Shown one piece after another: positions 33,490-43,571 of a stretch of DNA of 64,000 bases. The translations under genes were made by a program, and so were the position numbers. The notes beneath the pieces were generated by a model. That model saw only the letters and a list, made by a program, of their open reading frames with translations, had not been told where the DNA came from and did not search any database. The stretch comes from Strongylocentrotus purpuratus (Eukaryota > Echinodermata > Echinoidea > Camarodonta > Strongylocentrotidae), in NCBI RefSeq assembly GCF_000002235.5, contig NW_022145565.1, positions 1 through 64,000 on the forward strand, read 5' to 3'. Numbering within the stretch: the stretch's first letter is position 1; the number at the start of each line of letters is the position of its first letter.

Positions 33490-36400
33490 GTAAGTATAAA
33501 CAGCATTCTTATTATACATTCTAATTATATTATATACCCTAGTCACCACCAAGATAGACAAAAGACTGGCAATATGTCTGTAACCTGAAATAGAAACAAA
33601 AATTTGAATAGAATTTGTATTTTAATTTGCATTTGACTATTATTCAACTTAGATGACTTAAACATAATTATATTACATGATATTTATCCAGAAGCTTCAA
33701 TTTCATTGTAAGCCACATAATACATTCCTTTTTAAAGCACAAGCCTCGCAATATTAGTTGTCACAAATACATTTTAATCTTCTGAAACCATTTCCAAGTT
33801 TCCAACCCACTAATTATCATAAAAATCTTCATCACCTACATGAAGAGAGTATCGTTTTACATACTGTTTTCAAGTCTAAAGCGACTATACTCTCCAGAAC
33901 TTGCTTGTTCTTCATTCATTGGTAATGGCTGACTGTGTATTAATTAACAATAATTGTGTATTAAGAGATTTTGAACCGGAACAAACTGACCAAAGTTTGG
34001 AAGAAATGTCAAAATTGAAAAGCAGTGCCCATGCAGATTATGATGTACGTTTATGGCCACATGTACACTCATTAATATTTGGTTGTTAACTATGTCTAGT
34101 CATATTCGGAATAATGAGGAAATTTTCATTTTCCAGAACATCATTTCACGCGATATTGCAGCTATAATAATTCATTTTTCCACAATCATTTACAAAAAAA
34201 ATAAGTAGACAGCTTATTTCACCTCTAAGTTAACCAGAATTCAGACTTGTCTTCAAGTTACCAATTTATTCTCGCTGTTATTCTTATGATAGATTATTCA
34301 ATCAGCAGTGTCAGTATTGACAGTAGCTTGGTTCATGATGCTCTAAAGAAAGAGGCTGTTCAAGATCTCTCAAGATCTGTCCAGGGCAGCAGTAGGTCTC
34401 TACCGTTTGGAATATGTGATGACAATGAAGACTGTGAAACTGTAGCTGCTGATGTGAGTACTCTTGCCATTAAACCCAAGTCACACCGACGAGACCGACC
34501 GACCATACACCGAAAAAACCACTTAGAATCAGAAAAGCAAGGACCATATCGATCAGTGGTCGGTTTGCAGTCGTATGCCGATGTGACTAGAGTATTAACG
34601 GCAACAAAACCCAGCTTTCTACGAAGCATAATGTGGCGACAATGTCCTCCATGGTCTAGGGGCCTATATATATTTTTCAAAGAAATACAAAGACCGGATT
34701 ACCAACAAATATCTCGCATCGCTCTTCCCTCATTTTCTATTCAAATTTCGCTGTAAGAACCTGTTATGAAATTATTTTTCATGGAGATCTCTTGAACCTT
34801 TCTTTATACTTTACGTCAAAATGTATCACACACTTCGCAAAATGCAAAATAATTGTTTTTCTTTTTCCGGGAGGGACATAAAACCGCACTTGTAAGTTGT
34901 AGAGCTGCCCAAGAAATATTCTTCATTCTTTTGAGAATTGGGAGGCAAACCCTTCGGGCAAAAGAAATCATTTTCAGAAGATTATGGATTGACAAGGATT
35001 AGCACAAGAGTTTACCCAGGCCATGCATGGTATACATGACTGACTCCCATATCAGAACCCCCATAATAAATAATTCACATAAAGATAATGTTTTTAGGAG
35101 TTGTGCCATGAAAATTGTTAATGTTTTTGTGTTAAGAATGATTTTGACAGAACATGTAACTATGCCCCCCCCCCCCCCCACCCCCACTCCGAGAACGGAC
35201 GGACCCCATGCGTGTTACCAAAATGTCCGGTAAAGGGGTACTTTTCGTGCGACAAAGTCCGGCCCGAGAAATGTAAAAAAAGGGGTGTATTAACTTTTCA
35301 CCCGGAGATTTCTTTAAAAAGGAGGTGTTTTTTTTCTCTCATCTCTTTGGACTCCTGAGAAATTATTCCGAATTTAGGGGGGTACATTGAGCATTTTTCA
35401 TGATTTAGGGGGGGGGGGGTCTCTAAGGCAGGAAAAGCCAGCGAAAGGGGGGTTCGGAAATGTTGGCAGTCCTGAGATAGGGGGTGCTTTCAAAAAGAGG
35501 GAACAAGCATATGCGTACCCTAAATAACACTGAGTGGGGGGGGGGGGGGGGGGCGGGACTATGGCCGGGACTATGTCAAGGCAATTCATTATTACAAGTG
35601 CACCCCTTTTACGATATACTTTGATTTACTTTGGCATGTTATAATTTTTTGTACACACAGGATATTGTGGTCATACCGTCACATTCTGAGAAGGAGGAGG
35701 TTCAAAAGGACGATCAAACATCACGAAAAGCTACCATTAAACGAATTTGTCGAAAATATGAACGCCTCACATCCGATGAAATATCGGATGATACGCTTAA
35801 ACGGTTGTTTGTTAATGAAAAACACCGAATCGTATATTGTTCTATACCAAAGGCCAGCTGCACAAACTGGAAACGACTGATGATGGTGGCTACTAACGAC
35901 TCAATTGATTTGGAATCGGTAACGAAATTCAAAGCACATCACAACGGTGTCTTACAGACATTGTATGATTACCCTGAATACGAACGAAATACTATCCTGA
36001 AATCATATAAGAAATTCACATTTGTACGAAATCCTTTCATCCGTCTTCTGTCTGCATATAAGGATAAATTTGAGTCATTAAGGAAATATCGTTCTAACCC
36101 CGGAGGGAAATATTTTCGCCGTTACGCTGCTGATATCATGACCAAGTACAGATTAAATGCTACTCTCAGGGAATTAGAGAGCGGCGAAAACGTGACGTGG
36201 TCTGAGTTTATCTTATATGTCACACATTTAGCAGTCGATGAATTCAACGAGCATTGGAAACCTATGTATCAACTTTGTGATCCGTGTCAAGTGGAGTACG
36301 ACTTTGTGGGTCGAGTGGAAACAATTAATGAAGACGCAAATTACCTCTTAAAAGAGGTAATGAAACTGAAAACATCGAAATTTCCGACGTTTTCCGACTT

Positions 36401-36530
36401 CGCGACGAATAGTTCGGAATATACGTATGCCGCATATGGCGATGTTACGTTACAGCAGTTGAGACTACTGTGGGATATCTACAAATGGGACTTTTGGCTG
36501 TTTGGGTTTGATAAACCAGACTTTATTTGA
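33333..36530 (+). CDS. sulfotransferase B: HNK-1/CHST8-14 family carbohydrate sulfotransferase
   Basis: Exons 33333-33489, 34293-34453 and 35661-36530 join at phases 1 and 0 into a 395-residue type II membrane protein. A 26-residue basic N-terminus precedes a hydrophobic anchor (about 27-46), followed by a Ser/acidic stem. The catalytic domain has the 5'-phosphosulfate loop PKASCTNWKR (169-178), with Ser where this family usually has Gly or Ala, and the 3'-phosphate motif RNPFIRLLSAYKDKF (from 229). The C-terminal blocks are YDFVGRVETINEDANYLL and LLWDIYKWDFWLFGF. Four N-glycosylation sequons (NDS, NAT, NVT, NSS) fit a lumenal enzyme. It is a diverged tandem paralogue of the gene at 2.7-6.3 kb. 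By eye it is closest to CHST11-14; the acceptor sugar is unknown. Confidence 0.92.
33490..34292. other. intron 1 of sulfotransferase B
   Basis: AT-rich. No repeat recognised. Confidence 0.5.
34293..34453 (+). CDS. sulfotransferase B coding exon 2 (stem region)
   Basis: Chosen because only the acceptor TTCTTATGATAG restores phase 1, and the donor CTGAT|GTGAGT gives phase 0 for exon 3. Encodes 53 codons, Ser- and Asp-rich with two cysteines. The acceptor is slightly weak, so a nearby alternative start is possible. Confidence 0.65.
34481..34593. mobile_element. GTCACACYG MITE-like repeat, copy 2
   Basis: The ends are AAGTCACACCGACGAGACCG on the left and, read inward from the right, CTAGTCACATCGGCATACG. 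It lies 28 bp after the exon 2 donor and creates a false in-frame extension of exon 2. Confidence 0.5.
34600..35660. other. rest of intron 2 of sulfotransferase B
   Basis: Holds a poly-C/poly-G bounded block (about 35165-35560, long C run at 35166-35180 and G runs at 35408-35418 and 35536-35554). It looks like a decayed transposon. No coding sequence. Confidence 0.45.
35661..36530 (+). CDS. sulfotransferase B coding exon 3 (catalytic domain)
   Basis: Acceptor TGTACACACAG, 289 residues, TGA stop. It carries all PAPS-binding motifs in a single exon, as in its paralogue. Confidence 0.95.
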   Translation, partial: DIVVIPSHSEKEEVQKDDQTSRKATIKRICRKYERLTSDEISDDTLKRLFVNEKHRIVYCSIPKASCTNWKRLMMVATNDSIDLESVTKFKAHHNGVLQTLYDYPEYERNTILKSYKKFTFVRNPFIRLLSAYKDKFESLRKYRSNPGGKYFRRYAADIMTKYRLNATLRELESGENVTWSEFILYVTHLAVDEFNEHWKPMYQLCDPCQVEYDFVGRVETINEDANYLLKEVMKLKTSKFPTFSDFATNSSEYTYAAYGDVTLQQLRLLWDIYKWDFWLFGFDKPDFI

Positions 36531-36654
36531 AAACAACTCAATCAAAGTCATATTATGGTTATGCACATGCGATTCAAACATGGTCTTTAAAGCTGCTTCT
36601 TTGGACGAGTCGCTAATATTTAACTCGTGAAACGCCATACCATTACCTGCCACA

Positions 36655-37485
36655 CACTAAGAAAAAATGGTGCAACTATGCACCTTTAGGGGTTCAAACC
36701 GATGCAACAATAGCAGCACCTTTAGGGGTTAAATCCTGCACCCTTTTTAAAGGTGCAATCCTGCACCCTTTAAAAGGGTGCAAGATTGAACCTTTTAGGG
36801 GACATGTTAGTACCTTTTATGGTTCAATCCTGCACCTTTAGGGGTGCAAACCGATGCAACAATAGCAGCACCTTTAGGGGTTAAATTCTGCACCCTTTAA
36901 GGAGGGTGCCAGATTGCACCTTTTAGGAGATAGTACCCTTAATGGTTCAATCCTGCTCCTATAGGGATGCAAACGGATGCAAAATCAGCACCTTTAGAGG
37001 TTCAATCCTGCACCCTTTAATAGGTGCAATCCTGCACCCATCATCGAGGAATACTCATGAAATTTGCTCGTACACAAATACATATTAAACATGCATGATG
37101 TTTCTTGGTTAGTAATCATTTTGCTAAAACGTGAATGTACTAACATGATCAGACAAAATAATCTATTGGTTAATGATTGCCGAAGGAAAATACAAATCAC
37201 AAAACATTTATTGATGTGCATTGTCACCGTCATAATTTGCTTAACAAATCATGATAAATGTATTTTTATGTGAACACGTGGTAAATAATCATGAATATGC
37301 ATGCAATATGCAAACTTTTATTTTGCACCCTTTTTTGGTCGATAGGGTTCATTTTTGTGGGAAGGGTGCAAAATCTTATATTGCACCCTTTTTTGAACCC
37401 CTTTTCCTTCAATAGGGTTCATTTTTATGTAAAGGGTGCAAACTCTTATTTTGCACCCTTTTTTGCACCCTTTTTTCTTAGAGTG
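36655..37485. mobile_element. CACTA/EnSpm-like non-autonomous element with GGTGCAA repeats
   Basis: The left end is CACTAAGAAAAAATGGTGCA. The right end read inward is CACTCTAAGAAAAAAGGGTG. A 2-bp CA lies on both sides. Both arms consist of repeated GGTGCAA/TTGCACC and CACCTTTAGGGGTTCAA units (36680-37045 and 37320-37470) around about 270 bp of unique DNA. Inserted 124 bp after the stop codon of sulfotransferase B, so it may lie in that 3' UTR. Confidence 0.7.
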
Positions 37486-37524
37486 CATGAACGATGTCCC
37501 TGTCATGTTTTGTCATGAATGTTT

Positions 37525-37735
37525 CTTTTTTTAGGTTTGTTTGTAAATTTATAAGTAAATCTTTTAAATACTGTTCGGGGAACTATGCCACCACAAGGCC
37601 ATTTGGCCTCTTTTAAAGTTCCCTATTTTCATTTTCATATTGCAAATGCTTTTTATTGTATATATCTTCGTATTGTTTTTATTGAAAATGGAATTGAATA
37701 AAATGAATTAAATTGAATTGAATACGCGAATTTGA
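37525..37735 (+). repeat. LINE 3' end with AATTG-type tail
   Basis: 3'-UTR-like sequence ends GAATAAAATG then AATTGAATTGAA (37690-37730), like the other LINE tails in this window. It supplies an AATAAA (37697-37702) downstream of sulfotransferase B. Confidence 0.45.
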
Positions 37736-38824
37736 TGCCCAACGTATATGAGTGATCATGACGCATCATTAACGCAGGGCTGCGTCAACGACTACAGCGA
37801 ACTTTGCCGCGCTCCACGTATGAGTGATAAATAAAACATACAAAAAGTTAATGCAAAAAAGGCTCTACAAACATTGTTTTGAAATAATCAGAGTATAAAT
37901 TGCTTTCACATGGTTAATTCATGTAGCGACTTATTCCAAATTTTAATTTGTTCCTCTATATCTTTTAGTGTATTAATCGTAAAATGATGTTAATGGTGGT
38001 ATGGTTGGTGAAAGGAAAATTGGTAGATGACAATCAAGGGGCCATTGCAATACATGATGTTTACCTGCATAAATGTGTCATTCAGAGTGGTTTTAACGTA
38101 TTGTTGCAAGATAACAGATGATTGAAATATTTGACCAACTTTTTGTTTAAAGTTTTAACATGGATTTAAAAAAAAATGAATATAGAGTAGAAGGAAAAGA
38201 TCACGATGATGTATGAATTTAATTTCACAATGACGGTTAGAAACATAATATATTTTCTTCCTTTTCTACAATCTGTTATGGGGCGATTGCAGACACTTGA
38301 AGTATAGTATAAGATTGAGATTGTGTTCTAACGGATATTTCTCAACCACTTTTAGTTTCTTAGTCGAATTCTTTGCTTCAACGATGGACCCAATAAACAG
38401 TGTTACCTAGGCCCTAAATCTGTGACGCAATAAACCTGGAATCATTGTCGCCAGAGCAAAATGATGGATAACATTCATGGATAGCAAAACATATTATTTT
38501 CCTACACCACAAAAAATAGAGAGATGCTCGCAACTACTGTGTTGTAAATTTATGATGAATACACTAAACTCGAAACTGCATATAGTTTTCGTATCCTCCG
38601 TCGGTTATATATATGTTTATCTATCACTGATCAATGTGATTCCCTCACGTTTCTGATTTCAGTAAACACATGCAGCTTAATTCAAGGAAGAAATTCTCTT
38701 AGATGTTTTTTTTTTTGGTCAATTGTTCATGATCATGGCGGCTCAGGTACAGCCGGGGTAATTTAATTGTGTCAAACGCAGTAGAATATGTTTATAAAGT
38801 AAATGCGCTATATAATTTTTATAA
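37736..38824. other. intergenic, no gene recognised
   Basis: AT-rich. Nothing supported. Confidence 0.5.
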
Positions 38825-38990
38825 ATTGATATATTATTATTATTATTGTTTTTAATATTTTTAATAATTATTATCATTGATATTATCATTATGATCATTG
38901 TTGTTATTGTTATTAATATTATTATCAGTACTGTCATTAATATTATTATTATCATTACTATTATTTCTATTGGTATTATTATTATATACT
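38825..38990. repeat. ATT/ATC-rich microsatellite region
   Basis: Imperfect trinucleotide repeats of ATT with ATC and GTT interruptions. Confidence 0.7.
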
Positions 38991-39060
38991 TTTACGAAAA
39001 AACTCATACCATTCTTAAATGAAGCCAAATAATGACTGCATGCAGATCACATGAAACTCC

Positions 39061-39302
39061 GGAGTGTTGGCTCAGTCAGTAGAGCGTCCGCCTCACAACC
39101 GGGAGGTCGTGGGTTCGAACCCCGGCCGCGTCATACCAAAAGACGTTAAAAGATGGGAGTTGTTGCTACCCTGTTTGGCGTTCAACAATATTGGATAGAG
39201 CAACGTCGATCTGGCGCTGCTCAGTGGCTGCCGGGCTCACGATCAATTGGGCAAAAAGAATTTCCGTTTCGGTTTAATAAAATTTGGAGTGGACTATTAG
39301 GC

Positions 39303-39335
<33 letters not shown>
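39061..39335 (+). mobile_element. tRNA-derived SINE, second family
   Basis: The head has box A (TTGGCTCAGTCAGTAGAGCG) and a perfect box B (GGGTTCGAACCCC). A body with GGGAGTTGTTGCTACCC and TCAATTGGGCAA follows, and it ends in an (ATT)n tail (39304-39335). The orientation and body differ from the 32.5/56.4-kb SINEs. Confidence 0.8.
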
Positions 39336-39880
39336 ATGATCACCCTCTGACATCATGCGTGAGTCTTGGGTTCTGTAAAGGTTGCATTTTTAGATTTCAT
39401 TATTTTCTTATTCGTAACTTATTGCTGAATTGTTTTTACTCATTTTTTTACTCTTTTAAAACATTTTGAAAGATCTTGCCCAAAGTATAATGTAATGATA
39501 AATGTATATGTATATGTATTAATATGAGATAATGTAGGCCTATATTAGTGTCTGATTTTTTTATTCACATTGACTTCGTGCCACTTGAATATCACCTTGA
39601 TAATTAATTGTTGCTATATAATTGTTATCCTATTATGTTTTCTGATGTAATGAGAAGAGCACGACGACAAAGGGAGACAATGTATGATTTATAATTATAC
39701 AAACAGATGAGCAATTATTTTGTTATGGCTCGTGGTAAGTTTCATGTGATCCTGTCTATTCGTTAATAAATATACAGAAATATCATGAAAATTATCGGAG
39801 TTGTATTTTGTTTTCATGTTTAAAATACCGTTCCGTTTCATTCAAAGCCCCTCTTCACGCATTCCCTTTTCTTTGTCTGT
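39336..39880. other. intergenic, no gene recognised
   Basis: AT-rich. Nothing supported. Confidence 0.5.
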
Positions 39881-39885
39881 CACTC

Positions 39886-40003
39886 TCTTTCTCTCTCTCT
39901 CTCTCTTCTTCTATCCCTCCTCCCTCCCCCTTTTCTATCTGGCTCTCACTCCCTCTCTTACTTCTTATTTCCCTTCTCTCTCTCTCATTCTCTTTCTCAT
40001 CCG

Positions 40004-40050
<47 letters not shown>
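39886..40050. repeat. (CT)n microsatellite
   Basis: Interrupted CT repeat. Open frames rich in Leu and Ser across it are artefacts. Confidence 0.85.
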
Positions 40051-40066
40051 CACGACTATACTTTAA

Positions 40067-40514
40067 AGGGATAGTTGAGTTCTTGTTTAAAACCACAAAT
40101 GCTTTCAAAGTGCATGGATTTTGCTCTTATTCTAATTTATGACATTTCTAATATTTTCTAGTGCCCTAATAGGACCTAAACTTAATATGAAGGTAATTAT
40201 GAAGGTAATTTTAGACCGCAATATGTGTGAAATTTAGATTAAATACGATCATACCAATTCAGCTCCACTTAAAAAAATTACGGTGACACGAACCGGCTGG
40301 TTGTGCGTATTGTAACCAACACGAAAAAGCCAACAAAAAGCCAACGTTGGCATTGGCTGGAATAAAACGTATAAGGCGCCATCCTGTTTTTTGAACAGCT
40401 GGTTAAATAAGTGTCGAATATTTGTGGTGCTTTCAAATTTGAAACTCAGTTTTTTTCATTATCTCACAACAAATATTTGTGTAGCGCCCTCTGCAACAAA
40501 ACTCAACTATCCCT
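40067..40514. mobile_element. TTAA-flanked MITE, second family
   Basis: The inverted ends AGGGATAGTTGAGTT and AACTCAACTATCCCT are flanked by TTAA on both sides (40063-40066 and 40515-40518). The 448-bp interior has no transposase. Unrelated in TIR to the 10174/52685 family. Confidence 0.75.
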
Positions 40515-40518
40515 TTAA

Positions 40519-43483
40519 TTTTCCCACTCTCTTTTCGTTTTATCACTCTCCATAATATATCATTCATAACACCATTAATAATGATAATCTCCCTTTCTCA
40601 TGTTCTTCTCACATCCCATGCTTTGTCCATGTATTTGCCTAATCATTTCGGACAACTAGTTCAAGAATCAATCGACAGTCACAAATGTAGAAAAAAAACA
40701 ATGCCTTTATAATACAAGAGTAACAAGACATTATAAATATCTAACGCGGACACAGTGATTCTCGATAATAATATATATAGATTTATATATATCTACCATG
40801 TGGTAGTCGTATACAAAAATGAAAAGTAGGTTTGAAAAAGAACACTAAATTAACGCAAAGAAACTTTTTTTAAATGTCAAACGTTTAAACTAACGATATT
40901 CATGCTCATATATAAGAGAATTACATTGGGTTCTGGTAAAGGAGAAAGTAATTTGTGAGCTTTTTAATTCTATTTATGTTACCGCGTGGAAGAGTATCAT
41001 ATTGGAAATATCTCCAGAAAGAAATTGTTTTTCTAATGCCCTCATATTTAAAAGATGAAAGATATAACTGAAATATTTGGACCAAACTTGAACTATATTT
41101 GTGGGGTGCGCCTGTAATCCAGCAGTTACAAACTGATTCAGCCAAGGACGCAGGTTCACAACTGAGTGACGTCTTTCGGATGGTGACGTTTAAAGGTCGG
41201 TCCCCAGACCTAAATAATCGTATCTGATTGATACACGTCTGTAAAAACCCAATACACACTATGCACATTTCTGTGTAACGTCATGTGACCTTCATCACAA
41301 CTGACTCGTTTAAAAAAAAAAAAAAATCAGTTTGATGATTCAAAAATCTCTTACGGGCTACATAATCAGCCTTTCCCAATCGCTTGACGTATAGACAGTG
41401 ACACAGTGTCACAATATAACCGCGGGACCAGAACTCAACTTCATCTTTATAAGCCACAACATGAGAGAAAGCTTGACAGATTGTATAAACGATAGAAAGG
41501 ACGTTAAAACGCTTGATCTCTGGAAAGTAAGATATGCCACATGCAGTAGGAAAGCACCACTTATGTTCACCTGAGCAATGTATATATCACATTATGACAT
41601 TGTGCTAAAGCCAGAATGAATGGCAACAAGTTTTTTCTGGTTTTTTTTTTTTTATCGTAGTAACTTTATATCTGCAATGTCATATGCAACCCAGAAAACA
41701 TGTCTACTGAAAAAAAAATCAATTTACACTACAAAAGAAAGTATTGAAGTAAAAATCGAAATGTAAGAAACAAGGTAAAACAAAACTTTAAAAGTGTTAC
41801 ATTATGTACATCAACAAAGTCCATGAAATGGAAATAAAACCTTTGGCAAGTAATCTTTAAGAATATTATAAAGGAAATAAAAACACAAAGACATTTGAAA
41901 ACAACCAATAACAAAGATGAATCTGATGACATAAGGAGATTTTTTCGTAATATTTGGTATCCCGGCATCCATTTCTTAAACCTACTCTATTCTAAGTGGT
42001 ATGTTTCCAAGCTATGTTTGCAGCACTACTGGCCATCTAAAAATAGCACATTGATTACAGCTGTCTTCCCAAGGTCGACAATTTAAAATATATACATGTG
42101 TATGTACAGTAGTTTATGTCTTCCTTTGCAAATTGATCAAACAGTGCTGTGATCTTTAGACATGGACATTAGAGGGAGGTATTTCAGAATATGTCTTCAG
42201 CAAAACCGAATACTTATCCCCCGGAAAAGTAGCCCTAAAACTTTTGTTGGTGCATGGGTAGAAAAAAAAGCATTGGCAACATTATAGTGCGTAGTCGCCC
42301 AATTTCACGCCATGCTGTGTGATGAGAAAACTTGTCTTTAAATGTCTTCCTGCAAGACTTTTTGCATATACTTTGATACTGAGTTCATGAAAATGTGCGG
42401 CATTGTTACGGATCTACATGACGCTTTTATGACATCAGGTCCAAGCCCGCAAAATGAGATTCTTTGTATATTACGTGCAAACAGATGGAAAGGTGTATTT
42501 ATGAACACAGACGATTTATTATCAAAGTGTGACACATAATATTAACGCTCTTTTATTTGACACAATAACTTTTAAAACAAATAAAAGAGGCGGGAAATTC
42601 TAGCCGGAATTTATTAATTTCACCTTTATGTCACACCAGACACCTGTCCAATCACAAGTCCGTATTTATAACCCTAGTGGCAGCAAGACAACTGTTCGAG
42701 GTCCTTTCCGAACGATGATTTCCCTTACGCTTCCCTGTACTCATAATAATATCCTTTGAAAAACAGATAACATATATCGCCGTCTCTTTCAATGATTTTC
42801 CCATAATGGTAGAAGTCCATAGCTAATTCAGCAATATCTACCATGGAACTTTAATCGATGTCCAAGTAAAACCATATATTTTTTGTTGATACCGTTTTAG
42901 GCATCTTCATAGATGAATCACACCGTCACACAATTTCGTATAGTGATGATAGCTCACTTGTTTCTGTTTTCATGTTACATTGACAAATTGTATTTAATGC
43001 CCTAATCGGGTAAACAAAATCATTAGTAATATATTTCTGTCATAAACTTCCCTTGCAGCGTCCGCAATAAGATAACAACTCCGGATCCGTGTTTTGTTTT
43101 TTGTGTGTGTCATATAAAAATAATGACACATGTTCCACATTAAACAACATGTAGTTCGAAAGACAGATCACTTATATTCCCTAGAAGAGCCTGAGATGGA
43201 GGTAATTCAAGCTCTAATCCTGCAAAGACAATCATTTAACTCCTGTCACAAACTTCCCTTGCAGCGTCCCGATGACTAAAATTTAGCGGAAAGTAAATTA
43301 CACTGCAGGTCCACGATTTTGGAATCTTCCAAACGACTGTCTATGGTTCTTTCTACTTCATAGGACAGGACTGTTCCTTGTTTTGGAAGTATAGCATTCA
43401 TCCATCTTAACTATACTCCAAATGACCACCTGTGATTCTTCGAGACCATCTGATTCTTGAGTTCTGTTCTTGACCCGTCTCGG
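40519..43483. other. intergenic, no gene recognised
   Basis: AT-rich. A TTTATT (AATAAA on minus) near 42552 could serve the mkx transcript. No exon for an extended mkx C-terminus was recognised. Confidence 0.4.
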
Positions 43484-43571
43484 CTATTTACCTTGTTGAC
43501 GAGAGCGCGCCATGTTGGTTAGAGCGACCGCTGCTACGATCTCCTGCCAGTAAGTCTCCTCATCCTCCTCG
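43484..43571 (-). CDS. mkx: mkx coding exon 6 (conserved C-terminal motif)
   Basis: Acceptor TTGTTTCACCTAG. Encodes EEDEETYWQEIVAAVALTNM, then ARSRQQGK and TAG at 43484-43486. If the internal donor at 43492|43491 is used, the tail would continue in an unseen exon. Confidence 0.85.

Noticed and set aside
34454-34756. Continuation of sulfotransferase B exon 2 as one 169-codon frame
   Set aside because: The sequence past 34453 is a dispersed MITE, and a GTGAGT donor ends the exon there.
39801-40142. 113-codon Leu/Ser-rich open frame
   Set aside because: Caused by the (CT)n repeat.
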